Of a stretch of 64,000 bases of DNA, positions 1 through 11,237 are shown in pieces. Under the pieces are notes generated by a model. It was not told the origin of the DNA. It was given only the letters and a program-made list of their open reading frames with translations, and searched no databases. The DNA comes from Cystobasidiopsis lactophilus (Eukaryota; Basidiomycota; Agaricostilbomycetes; Agaricostilbales; Chionosphaeraceae), in assembly GCA_001599975.1 (NCBI GenBank), contig BCIO01000001.1, positions 4,895,631-4,959,630 on the forward strand, written 5' to 3'. The position numbers were made by a program, and so were the translations under genes. Each line of letters starts with the position of its first letter. Positions within the stretch are counted from its first letter, which is position 1.

Positions 1-232
1 GACGAGTCCTTTCGAAATTGCATGCTGTACACATCGGATATGGCGTTGCTGCGCGTCGCAAGCCCAATCTTGCCCAATCCCGCGGTTTTCTGCCTTTGCC
101 ATCAAAAAATGCGTCGGCCGAGCACCGATTTGGCTTCGCTTTTGAATGCAAGGCCTGCTAGCCTCTGGGAAGCTCGTTCAAACAGATCAGATTCTACAGT
201 TCTATGTCTATGTAGCGATGCAATGTTGGCCT

Positions 233-3200
233 CTACCTGCGTTTTCCCTTGTCCCCTCGTGCCCGCTCGCGCTCCAGACGTCTGCGCTCTTTTCCTGAAT
301 CCTCCCACAGTCTTTTCGCGTCCGCCTCGAGGATCTTCTCAATGGTCCTGCCCGCTGCGTACAGTGCTTCGAGCTCGCCTCCGCGCCGGGTGAGTCGCGT
401 TCGATAGTCATCGCAGAGGATCGTGTAACCAATTGAGGTCGAGCTTCTCTGGACTAGACGATAGCTGGAGTAGTCGGTATTCTTGGCCTTCAAATCGTTT
501 AATAGGCTCGTGTGGTCTGGAAGCGAGGTCAGAGTTGTCTCCTCGCTTGGTCGGCGCTGCTTACTCTGAAAGGCCTGGCTGGCTCTCACCTCTTGTGCCA
601 GTGTCAAAATATCAGCGGCAAAACATTCTTTGATCGCTGTAGGGTCGACCGGGAGCTGTGCACCGTCTCTGGCCACTCTGTGCGTCGCACTGGCGACTAC
701 ATAACCCATCGCCGAATCAGGGTTCGATTCTAGCTTTGTATTAGGATGCTGGGCAGCAACTTCGGACCAAAGATGGGCGAGATCTAGACCGACTTCGTGT
801 TCAACCTGTCCACTCGGTCGAAATGAAGCGCGCTCACAACTTGGGTTCATTTGCCGCCTTGCAATTCTTAGCACCCCCGCTAGCTGTTCGTCCTTCGTTT
901 TGAGCGTTTCCATTAGGGGCTTTGACGTCACGCCGTTGCTGCCGTCTTTCTTCTTGACGTTGACGTTGCCATTCCGAATGCCTTCCAAATCTTGGTGGCG
1001 GAAGTGATGGGCTGTTTCCTTCCCATTTGTGCACCCTACTACCATGCGCAACCCATCGTTCTCGATGAAATGGAGGAAGGTGTCTCTGAAGCGGGCGCGC
1101 TTGTTCTCCCTAGCGTCCTTACTTCGGAACAGGGACACAGCATCTTACGGAACATTTGAGCCCTTCATATGGAATAAGGTCATGAATGCATACCCAGAAC
1201 TCCCAGAAAGATCTGATGATGAGCGTCGAGCATTGCGCAGCATGTCTCTCGACGGAATCGGCCGTTCCTTTGAGTCCAGACGGTGGCCCATTCGGATGCG
1301 ATCTCTTCAGGGATTTCCATCTCCGCCCGGAAACCGGAACAGGCCATAGTAAATCCTTTCAGCAAGTGGTGCGGAGTCCCCTTCAAGCAGAAGGCCTTGT
1401 CTCCATATCGCCGCTTGCCACTGTATCGTTCCTCGTAATATTTGTAGTAACTAATGCACTCTTCAAGATCCATTCGGACTGACTCGGATCTCAAATGTCC
1501 AGCTGTCGATGGCCCAGGTGAAGCAGTCCGCGGTGTCTGAGAGAAGGAAGCCTTCATCTCGGGAAAAGTCAGGGGCCGCATGGGACCGGACTCACCTGTA
1601 TATTGAGTCCGGGCTTGGGCGCCACCGGGTCAGTGTGCGTTCGAAGAGGCGTCTTAGGCTCCTCAGCCGGAAAGGTGTTGGCCCGATGGTTTGCCGCCGT
1701 TGGGTTAGGCTCTTGACCGCCTGATCCGAAGAGAACCTCCCCTGGATGGATCTGTAAGCTCGGCACAGCAGGACGTAGGCCTCCGTTTTACATACCATTT
1801 TTCCACTCTTGTAGGGCGCCTGTCCTTTCTGGCCCGATGGAAATCTTCGGATACCGGGCGTCTGTCTGGTGACCAGTTGGTGGTTGATGTGGAGAAGGCT
1901 TATTCTGCGGTGAGGAGCGGGTGTGGGGGGCGGGCGAGGCACCTCCATTGGCTGCGGACGGCTCTGGCGGCATTTGCGCCAGCATTTCCCGCAATTTCTC
2001 TTCGCGAGTTTTGTTCGGCAGCTGTTCTTCGACGTCTTCTTCTTCCGACTCGTCGTGCGGTGTTGGGTCACGGCGCCACTCTTTGCGGCCACCAGTGTAG
2101 TAGTTCGCATTAGGAATATGACCTTTGCGGCGCGTTAGACGAAGTGAATAGCCATACGAGCTTAATGTCTCACCTTCGAGAGCATTAGGGGTAGTTTCTG
2201 GCTGAGTTTGGGCATTATTGACAGCAGCAGGACCACCTTCGTTCGGTTTTGTGCGTGGCGGAGGCGCGGTTTGGAAAATTTGGGGAAATTCGAGCTTGAT
2301 AGCATCTTTCACAGTGTGCTGAATGATCTCTTTGGCCTTTGCTGTGTCGATTTCGCCGGGCGCTCTTCCTTTGGGTATGCCGCATCGACTAATGGCAACC
2401 TCCTTCTCACCGAAAGGCAGCTTCACGGGACCCTGCATCACGCCGAACTCGATGGTGACCTTGTCCCTGGCCCAGATTGCGTCGAAAGATGGCCAGAGCG
2501 CGTCCTTGAATTGTCCGGCAGGCTTGACTCGCCGGGCCTCGTACGCAAGCTCGCTTTGCTTGACCATGCATGAGCGGAAGCTGTGCACCAGATGGGAGTT
2601 CTTGAACTTGATGTCAACATCCAAGAAGTAGGCGTCTCCGCTGCCGTTCGCGTCCGCCCCTGACGGCGTCTTGTAGACATGCAAGACTTTGACTGGGTCA
2701 GATGAAGACTCTTCATTGGGGGTAGCGGCGGTCGTGCCAGGGCTGGGTTCGGCGACCGCAGGACCTGAGCGCGGGTTGTCTGGATGAGCACGGCCTGGCT
2801 GGAGAGACAAAGGCGGACTCACCCTTGGGAAGGTTTGTATTGGAAGGTTCTGGGCGACCATTTGAGCAAAGATGTAGAGCGTCCTGAGATTGCAGAGGAC
2901 ACGCTCACTGACTCCACGGCCTTGTTCTTCCGGTCGACCGGGCGCCAGTCCTTCTTCGCCCTGGGGCCCTTCTGCGCCTATTTCAGCTTGAGAGTTCAAT
3001 AGATAAAAGAACAGCGAGCCAACTTGGGTCGATTGAGAGAGGGGCGATGGCGCCCCTGTGCGTATTAGGGTTCTTGGCATGCAGAGCGTGGGCAGCGACA
3101 AGGAGGTCGAAGACAACTTTAATGGCTTGATCAGTCTTGATGTCGGCGACGTTGGTGCTTTTGAGCAGCGTCCCCCGGTCAAGCTCAACAAATTGGGCGC

Positions 3201-3414
3201 CCCAATGAGTATCGCCGCCGAGCTTGGGCGAAGTAAAAGTAACCCCAACAGTCCCCATTTTGCTCCAGAGATAGTCAAACTTGACGGCGCTGTCCCGGGA
3301 CTGACAAAAATGGTCTTCCACGGCCGCAATCTGATATGCAAGCGTGCCTTTGATGGTAAACCAGAAGAAGCCGTTGCCTTTGGCAATCCATAGCGTCCTG
3401 GGCGTGTCTGGCAT
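233..3414 (-). CDS. Large conserved-looking hypothetical protein, five exons
   Basis: I do not recognise the family. The model joins exons 3414-3024, 2986-1796, 1741-1596, 1536-1194 and 1143-233, all phase-consistent, giving about 993 residues from an ATG (MPDTPRTLW). The first 130 residues are mixed alpha/beta-like. A Pro-rich stretch (about residues 170-230) precedes a globular-looking block with FLDVDIKFKN, then an acidic segment (ESEEEDVEEQ), and the C-terminus is very basic (RRRLERERARGDKGKRR). The first intron is only 37 nt and uses a weak GTTGGC donor. A GTGAGT...CTCCAG stretch of 24 nt near 2834-2811 is in frame and may or may not be removed. It is divergent from CTNNBL1 across a 580-bp spacer. 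The splice phases agree well; function is unknown. Confidence 0.6.
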
Positions 3415-3994
3415 AGAGTATACAGTCTTACTCAGATAAGAGAGACAGGTTAAGATGGCCCAACGGAAAGAAGGGAAGAAGAGGAGAGAAGGGTACAACA
3501 TCAGACAGAAGACGTTTTAGGGCCCGAAGAAGAGGGTTAACGGCGGGCTGGCCTGGTCTCGAAGAGAAGCCTATAAGATACGACCAGAGGGAGCACAGCC
3601 AGAGAAGAGAGTCGTTCGTTGGGACGAGAGACACCATTGAGAAGGTAGGTGGCAAATCGCCTGAGTCGAACCCTTTTCCTCGGTCAATTCGTCCAGTGTC
3701 TCTCCAGATACAGCAGGCAAGACACTTCCCAAACTAATTCTGTATGCGTCCAAGAAGCCACACGAGGAGCATCAAAAATGAAACCAAGACAACTGGCAAA
3801 AATGAAGAGCATTCAAGGCAAAGCGCCGTCGAATAGCTTGTAGCTCAGGTCTGCCTAGCGTTCAATGCACTCCAGAAAGCAATACGAGAAGAGCAACAAG
3901 TCACACCACGACTAGGCAAGGTCGCTGCTGCGCTCCAAGAGCACCTCCGAGCGAGCGAGCTTCCTGCGCCCGCTCAGCCAAATCATCGCCAAAG
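3415..3994. other. Divergent intergenic region
   Basis: About 580 bp between the unknown minus-strand gene and CTNNBL1 on the plus strand. It must hold both promoters. No ORF with coding character, repeat or RNA gene was seen. Confidence 0.4.
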
Positions 3995-6400
3995 ATGGAC
4001 GTGGGCGACATCTTCAAGCTCCCGCCGCTGCCCAAATCCGCCCTGGGCAACAAGCGGAAAGCGTCTGGCCCAGCAGCGCCCGCGGTCGAGGCGAGCGTGA
4101 AAGCGGTCAAGCTGAGCAGCGAGGACTCGCCGGCGACGAACGGCAATGGCTCGCCGCCAAAGTTCAAGACGCGCGTGTCGACGGAGGAAGAGGACGAAGC
4201 TTTCGACGACGTGGCCAACGCGAGCGCCGAGTCTGACTTTGCGTGAGTTCGCTGCCGCCCTCAAAATTGCGTTTGTTGACAGGCCCCGGTGCGTGCGCCG
4301 CCCGTCCATCAGGCCCGGCAACGACGCCGACTACTTTGCAGAGGAGGACGAGGATGGCCGGTTCTTTGGCGGCGGCTTGACGGGCCAGCAGAAGGAGATC
4401 TTGAGGATCCTCGACACGGAGACGGAGGACGCAGCTGGCACCGGCCTCATGACGCTGCCCGAGTGCCGCAAGAGCCTGCTCAACCTGGAGAAAGCCATCG
4501 ACAAGAACAGGGAGATGCGGGTGCGTTCCATCATTGCCCTGTTCCTAGCCCGAGCCAAGGCTCAAGGCGGATTGGCCTCGTCAGACCAAATTCCCTTCCA
4601 ACCCAGAAAAGTGCGCCGGCTTGCTCCTTGCCCAGATTGAATGCGCATATGCTCACCAGAGCTAGCACAGATTCGTGGACTCGGAGATTGCGCTCGACTC
4701 GGCCCTGGGCTCCTTGCTGCTGCTCACCCAAGACCCAGCGACTTTTTACCCAGAGCTCGTCCGGCTCAACATCACCACCTCTCTCATGGACCTCTTATCT
4801 CGTGTGTCTTGTCTCACTATTACTCTCGAGGCGAACAGCAGCTCATGAGGGCTCCCACATCTCAGACGAAAACATCGACATTACCATCAGCGTCATCAAG
4901 GTGCTCGAGGAGCTGACGGACGAGGACGTTGGCGAGGGCGTAGAAGACGAAGAGGCCTTCTTGAAGGCACTGGACGGCCTCTTGAATGGCTTGGTAGGTC
5001 GCTAGCCTTTGGACATCCTTTCCCGCCCGTGGCCCTGACAGCGACGTGAAACAGATGACCGCCTCTCTGCCCGAACTCCTCACCTCCAACTTTTCGAGAT
5101 TCTCGCCAACCGAGCCGGCAGAGCAGCAAGGCCTCTACCACGCCCTGAGCTTGATTGAGAACCTGCTCTCCTCCTCCCTCGCCGCCAAAATTGCCAGCAC
5201 GCTGCTGGACAAGACCGACTTCCTGCCTTACCTCCTCTCCTCCATCTTGCCACCGACCAAGTCAGCGGACGAAAACCCGGCGGCGGCTGGCCAAGAGCAG
5301 AACCGCTTTTACGCCGCCGAGCTGCTCGCTGTCCTGCTCTCCCTTCCTGGCGAGGTGGCAGCATCTGCGCTCTCAGCGTTCCTCGCCAAAGATGGCATGG
5401 ACGCAGTTCTGAAGTGCTTGAGCGGCTACCGGCGGCGAGACCCCAGGGGCGAGGAGGTCGAGTACATGGAGAATCTGTTCGACACCCTGTGCTCGTGCCT
5501 GGCGTCGGAAGAAGGCAAAAAGGTGTTCCGAGAGGCCGAAGGAACAGAGCTGATGGTCATCTTGATGAAGTAGGCCTTTTCACGACGCCTTGGCACATTG
5601 GCGGGCCCTGACGGCGATTCTTGCTCAAACAGGGAGAAGAAGATGGCCAAAACGCGGGCGATCAAGGTGCTCGACTTTGCGATGGCTTCGGAAGAGGAGG
5701 GCTCGACAACGTGCCTGCAGTTTGTCGAGTCCTTGGGCCTCAAGACTTTGTTTCCTGCCTTCATGGGCAAGGTGCGCCTTTCTTTCAGCTTCTAGACCGA
5801 TTAGTACAGCGTACATTTTCTCAACCTGATACATATAACATGCAGGGCGGCAAGCGGGACGCGCCCACTTCCGAAGACATGGAGCACATCCTCGGCATCC
5901 TGGCCTCTCTCTTGACCTCCCTGGAATCGGACACTCCACCGAGGCTGCGAGTGTTGGCCAAGTTTGTGGAGGAGGGTTACGAAAAGATCGACCGGCTGCT
6001 GGAGATCCGCGAGGCGTCGGAGAACCGGATCGCCAGGTGGGAGGCGGACGCCAAGGCGCGGGCAGACTTCGAGATGGATGCGGACGACGTCTTCTTGGGG
6101 CGGCTCGAGAATGGTCTGGCGACGTTACAACTGTGCGATTACGTGCTGGCGTGGGCTGTGATGGAAGATGATGGCGTGAGTTGGGAATTTTCTCTACTGG
6201 TATGCCCTAGATGACAACGTGTGTTGATACAGGTGCGCGACCATGCCAAGATGCTGCTGAACCGAAATGACAAAAGCTGGGCCGATGTGGTGGGCGTGCT
6301 AGACGAATATGCGGCCAACATTGAAGGTGGCGAAGGGAGCCCGGGCGCCAACAAGCGAGGGATCATAGCGGCCCTGCTGGAGTACATGGAGGGCTTGTAA
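3995..6400 (+). CDS. CTNNBL1: Beta-catenin-like protein 1 (CTNNBL1), spliceosome-associated armadillo protein
   Basis: CTNNBL1 is a nuclear armadillo-repeat protein that associates with the Prp19/CDC5L part of the spliceosome. The model has nine exons: 3995-4242, 4283-4520, 4585-4610, 4671-4801, 4866-4993, 5055-5569, 5633-5771, 5846-6175 and 6233-6400 (about 640 residues; the human protein has about 560). The N-terminal MDVG, the junction KFPSNPEKFVDSE, VIKVLEELTDED, YMENLFDTLCSCL and TRAIKVLDFAM all match family landmarks I remember. The third exon is a 26-nt microexon encoding the KFPSNPEK block and is required for the frame. Exon 2 has two in-frame acceptors, 4283 and 4313. The first 90 residues are low-complexity and acidic. 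The stop lies only 9 bp from the stop of the convergent F-box-like gene. Confidence 0.93.
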
Positions 6401-6409
6401 ATGGCACCC

Positions 6410-7893
6410 TCAAGAGTCCCCCTCTTCCCACTCATTGAGCCAATTGCTGCAGAGCGGCGCAATGTCCACCGAACGCTCGCTGCAGTACTTCTTGAGGAAG
6501 ATCATTTCCGGAGAAGCCAGCTCTTGCTGCTCGGTCAGCTCGGACAGAGTGTACCGCAGCGACTTGACGTTCTTGCTGACGGGGTCGAGCATGAGCTCCA
6601 TCAGCAGCTCTGGCCGAAACGGATTGCTGCACAAGCCGAGGTGGGTAGTGCGGGGTGATACGAGGAGTCGAATTATGTCCAAAGTGTTGGTGGGGTGTGC
6701 ATCTAGAATCGGGCCGACGCACATTGAGGTGATACAGAGGTGGGTGAGCGCGGGCAGCGGCAATTTGGCAATATCCTGCCGTTCGGCCGCTGTCCAGAAA
6801 TCAAGCGTGATGTAGGAAAGAACCAGCTTGCTTAGCGATGTCGAGATCGTAGAGAGAAGGCGGAAGAGGTCGACCGTAGACGCGCAGATGGCCCCAAGCG
6901 AAAGCTCTGTCAGGGGCGGGAGACTCCGCAAGAGCAGGACGTCAGCCGGTATCCCCAAGTGGTCGTTTGCCAAGACGCTTTCGCCAATCACACACGACGA
7001 GACCGACGTGACGCGCTGCAAATAAAGGGCCACATAAGCAATCTGCCAGAACGTGCATGAGCAGACGACGGACCAGGTAAGACATGTTCTTCCCAGCGAG
7101 ATGCAGCTCATGAGTGCCTCTGCTCGACTTCTTCCGACAGGGCGTGCAAAACGTCAGGTTCAGCCGAGCTGGCGCGGGCTGATCGACCAAAAGCTCGAGA
7201 AGCCCTTCGACCGCAATGTCCGCCACCGTCTCCAACGCCTTTGGCTCGGAGTATTCGTACGCCACATCAAGCAAACTGAGCTTAGCGGAGATCTCTGTAA
7301 TAACCGACAAGACTGGTCTCCAATGCTCATATTTGACCTGAACATGGAGGACGCTTAGGCTTCCGGGACGCCTATCTTAGCCTTAGGGTCACCCACCAAA
7401 GGGTTGGAGCCAACACTAGCAAGCTCGGTGTGCTATGCGGAGAGTCAGAAGGCGTCGCGCAGCTTGACTTGAAAATTGGGCTTACGCCGGTGGCGGTCAC
7501 GAAAAGGATGTGCAGGCAAGAAAGATCCTTCAAGGCGGCGAGGCTCTTTGCCAGCAACGCAATGTACTTTTTGTCGGCCGCCTTTGCTGCAGCATTCGGC
7601 GGTGCAAAGGGGATGAAGGCCCGGGCATGCCGCACATGCTTCGCCTGGTACGTCGCCACATGTTCCAGGAAGTGCTCTAGGTGGGAGGCGGAGCAGACGG
7701 TGCCAGAAGTGGATTGGCCGAACTCGACGGCTTGGAAGAGGAGCGGGTTCATGACCCGATTGAACTTTTTGCTCGCCAGCCGGAAAGCCTGACAGTCGTT
7801 CCACCGGGCGCAATCGTCGTTGGAGTAGACGTCGCCGGCGATTTGAACCAAGAGCTCGTCTGGTAAGACGATCGCCATGCCTGCCGCCGACAT
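6410..7893 (-). CDS. F-box/LRR-like protein
   Basis: Three exons (7893-7486, 7337-7074, 7015-6410), all phase 0, encode about 425 residues. The N-terminus MAIVLPDELLVQIAGDVY with following ASKKFNRVMNPLLF looks like an F-box-type helix set, the part that would bind Skp1. The rest carries leucine-rich segments such as LNLTFC, HELHLAGKNMSYL and LTELSLGA, as in substrate-recognition repeats. The second donor is a non-consensus GTCCGT. An in-frame upstream ATG at 8067 would add 58 residues; the shorter start is preferred because F-boxes usually lie near the N-terminus. It is convergent with CTNNBL1. Substrate unknown; the fold assignment is by pattern only. Confidence 0.6.
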
Positions 7894-8439
7894 TTTGGTA
7901 ATGCGCTTGCGTGCCTTTTGCGATGCAACGCCGTCGGAGTCTTCGCTCGGGGGTCCAAAGCCTCTCCCCCAGTCTTCCCGGGACGCTCGGATATCCCACA
8001 GCCCCGAGGACTGCTCTGTACAAGGGTCTGGAAGCTTTGCTGGACAAAGCTGATGGTTGCGGATCAAGGTGGCGTTCGTTGGGAGTCGCCGCGGGTTTGC
8101 CGTGGAGCAAACTGTGGTGCGCCCGGCATGAAGGTTTCCCCTGGATCTAGGTTTGGCCTCTTGAAGGTCCTAGAGGGCTCACAACGTCACTGGGTGCTAG
8201 CATATAAGGTGTGCATGTCTCCGGCAAAACAATTTCCTAACTCCTTGGCAATAAGTGATTCCGCGATGCCCACCGATGACAAGTACAATTTGAGGCCTTT
8301 AGCTTAGAGAGTTTCACGAAGATGCCGACAAGTTCAAATCTTGGTAAGCTAGAGTTGGCTGGGCCAGGCATCGTATGCTGTTTTGCGGTCTTGTCGCAAA
8401 ACGTCGAGTGATGACTAGCTCCTAGCCAGCGGACGGCAA
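7894..8439. other. Intergenic region
   Basis: About 545 bp between two minus-strand genes. It contains the likely promoter of the F-box-like gene and the 3' end of the DUF1330-type gene. Nothing else recognisable was seen. Confidence 0.3.
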
Positions 8440-9395
8440 TTATAACTTGGCAGAGGGTGAAGCGTCAGGATCGATCTCAAGAGTGCAGAGTAAGAGGGTG
8501 TCTTCGAGAGCCTGTGGACGCGATTGAGATCAGGGCCAAAGAGGACAGCAGCACTTAGACAAATTAATTACCTCAATACGATATTTCTTGTTCGCCTCTT
8601 GATAGTCGGTGGAAGCCAGCATATCGCAGAAGTGGTCGATGGAAGGATAATGGACCAAAGCGATTTCTGGGGCAGCGAGCTTTAGACTTCGGAAGAAGCC
8701 AGGATGAACAGATTGCTCACCATTCCACGTAGAGTCGATTGCGTTCCCAACCAGCTTAGCATTTGCTCCTCTTCGGCCGCCAACCTCCGTAAACGCTCTT
8801 CCTATGACCGCACAAAGTGAGCTTTCCGCGACCTTTTGCCAGGTCGAAACCGAAAGCTTTACCGTAGGCATGATACTGCTCGGTTTTGCCAGGACGAAAC
8901 TTCAACAAGTTCAGCATGGTTGTCGGACCACGACCCAGGCTTGTCTTCTTGAGCGCCTCGGCCCGACTCTTGAGCTGTGGCGAGAACTCGAGGGCTTGAG
9001 ACGACTCTGAAACGAGTGGATTGTCGAGCGAGCCAGTCAAAGGGACGCTTTTGGATTCGGCTCTGAGCTTGGCGTTCTTCGTCTTGAAGTCTTTCAGCAA
9101 GCGAGACGGAATCTAAGCAAGGTGGGCTTCTTAGTTCCGTCACAGGCACCAAGGCGCGGAAACTCACGCCCGCTTTGACGACATAATCGGTTTTAACTAA
9201 CTTGAGAGCAGCATCGGGTAAATTATCGCTGCCCTCCAGCAACAGCAAAAGATCCCAGCGGTCGTCCGTGAATTCGGGCGACTGGACGACCAGGAAGGTC
9301 GGCAGCGACGCTAGCAAGACTGGCACCTTAAGGGACTTCAAGAACACGTCTACAGAGCACGAGAGAGTGAGAAGATGCAAGGTGCAAAGGCCCAT
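8440..9395 (-). CDS. DUF1330-type dimeric alpha/beta-barrel protein
   Basis: Four exons (9395-9168, 9112-8863, 8801-8572, 8511-8440) give about 259 residues. The start is chosen at 9395 because the ATG sits in a strong CCACCATGG context. The C-terminal half has the DUF1330 signature: MLNLLKFRPGKTEQYHAYG, then RAFTEVGGRRGANAKLVG, the barrel strand ALVHYPSIDHFCDML and a closing ALEDTLLL. The N-terminal half (residues 1-76, with LLLLLEGSDNLPDAA) may be a degenerate first copy of the same barrel, as some fungal members have two. The last exon, only 72 nt, is found by the GTAATT donor and CCACAG acceptor and supplies ALEDTLL. Such proteins are usually small ligand-binding or oxygenase-like enzymes; substrate unknown. 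Confidence 0.7.
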
Positions 9396-9955
9396 GGTGG
9401 CCGCTGAGGTCGGAGGTCCGCCTTTCAGCCTTGGTCAGCCATGATCATGATCCCCACTTCCCCGGATCTCTCTTCGACGATTGAATGCTGGCTGTCGTAA
9501 AGATCTTGCTGCTGTCGCGATGCCCAATGAATGCAGGGACGGTGTTGGACCCTAGGCTCAGCTGATCTTTCGGATTTCTTCTCATGCGGCAGCTTGTTCT
9601 CTGGCGTCGTTCACCCTGTCCTCTTCCGGCTGGTTGTATTCCCTGAACACGGTCGCGAATGCTTTGCTGGCATGGTGGACTTTTATCGGCCCGGCCTAGA
9701 CACTCCCAGAAGACGTTCTTGCCAAGACTTCTTCGAATGGACATGGACAATTCTGGCCTTGTGATGGCATGCCTGCCTTCCACGGTTGCATTTTGAACTA
9801 AGACCCGACGGCGTCTTACCTGGAGAACGAGTTGCCGAGAGGAAGGAAAATTCGGGCCCCCCAGTCGGCGCGAGTAGGGCATTTCGGCTCTCAGCAGGGC
9901 AGCCATCCATCCCATCTGTTCTTGATTCCCAAGGCCTACATCTATCTGCTAAAGC
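9396..9955. other. Divergent intergenic region
   Basis: About 560 bp between the DUF1330-type gene (-) and the Cys-module gene (+). A minus-strand open frame spans 9445-9915 but shows no domain or splice support, so I treat it as chance. Confidence 0.3.
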
Positions 9956-10730
9956 ATGCAACATCCAGTGGCGCCTGTCTTTTGCAAGCAGAACGGCGAA
10001 GGAAATTGCCCCAGATTGGAGCACCGGACTGGAGCTGGAATATGCCTACCTTGCAGAAACGTTTTGTTGGTAACGTTCCCTATCATGCCTTCCGAGTCCC
10101 CTGACCACCCTTGGATTTGCAGAACAAAAACGAAGTCGCTCCCCATTGCTGGCGGAGAGCCTCATCAGTGTCAAGTTACGCCCGGTTGCCGCAATACACC
10201 GACTAGACAGCTCCCGGAAGGACGGAAGATCTGTGACAAATGCATCACGTAGGTATTTCCCGCGTTGCTCACTCGAACGAGGAAGTTCTAATCTCAAGAT
10301 TGATAGGAAGGAATTTCCTCCCAATCATATCGTGTATTGCAACGGCAATGGACTGCGACCATGCGAGGGCATTGCGACCGGAAACATGTTCGGCCATGCG
10401 GTTTGCAACGATTGCAGGGCGTGCCCTCTCGAGGGTTGTGGCAAAATACGAGGGCCCAACGGCTGTGCTGACTGCCCCAAATGCAACATGCGGCACTGTA
10501 TCAGCCCGCAAGAAATCAAGGGCGCCTGTGCTCAATGCTGGAAGACCGAAAGGCCGGCGCAGTGTCAAGCTGTCGTTGTCCTTGACTACGGCCATGATAT
10601 ATGGACTGGCGACGTCCGCTATTCCGATGACAAGGAATGCAAGAAGAACCCCACGCATCTTGACGAGCATGGCAAATGGCTTTGCGACGGCCAAGACCTG
10701 GGCTATCATGTACCTTGCACCCATCAATGA
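9956..10730 (+). CDS. Cysteine-module protein, putative zinc-binding
   Basis: Three exons (9956-10065, 10123-10248, 10307-10730) give about 219 residues. An in-frame TAA just before the ATG fixes the start. The protein has repeated Cys modules of the form C-x5/7-C-x12/13-C-x2-C: CKQNGEGNC...CLPC, CQVTPGC...CDKC, CNGNGLRPC...CNDC, then a tighter CADCPKC cluster. Such spacing suggests several zinc knuckles rather than a secreted disulphide protein, since no signal peptide is visible. The first intron uses a GTTGGT donor but has a good CTGACC branch site and TTTGCAG acceptor; reading through it would add about 19 residues without a stop. I do not know the family. Confidence 0.6.
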
Positions 10731-11237
10731 CCAAATCTGTTCTTTCCGCCGCCGTGGGCTCACAGTTTTCCTTGGTCAAATTGAACTCGCTGCCCTTCTA
10801 TGCTTTGAATAATGTTGCTCTCGTACCCGTGCATCGCTCGCCTCTGGGCTGGCGAGATCTCTCAGTCCATATCATAGATATGAGGCAGTCTTCATTTGTT
10901 CGTCGATAACGCATCTGAAGTAGGTCTGCCAACTAGAGCTATGACTTCGCACTACCATAACGGAGGATGCTGCTGCCATTTGAAGGATCTGCATGATCTC
11001 CAGCCTTTCTACACGGTGTCACAGGCAGATGTTGCAAAGGGATAAACCCTTGCCCTTATACCGCTGTTGCAATTCGATATCATTCCCTTCTTCTTGACTG
11101 AGATGTAGCGCATAAGCCGTCCGTTGAACCAGCATCATGGTCCCGGGACAGACATTTGATCAGCACCTGAATCTCGGCTGTTGTCCACCTGCGTCGAAAC
11201 CCCTCACCTCGGCCCAAGCGCCTTCGCTCCTGCCTTG
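10731..11237. other. Intergenic region
   Basis: About 500 bp between two plus-strand genes. No coding signal, repeat or RNA gene recognised. Confidence 0.3.

Noticed and set aside
9445-9915. 156-residue minus-strand open frame
   Set aside because: No domain, no good start context and no splice support; composition looks like chance.
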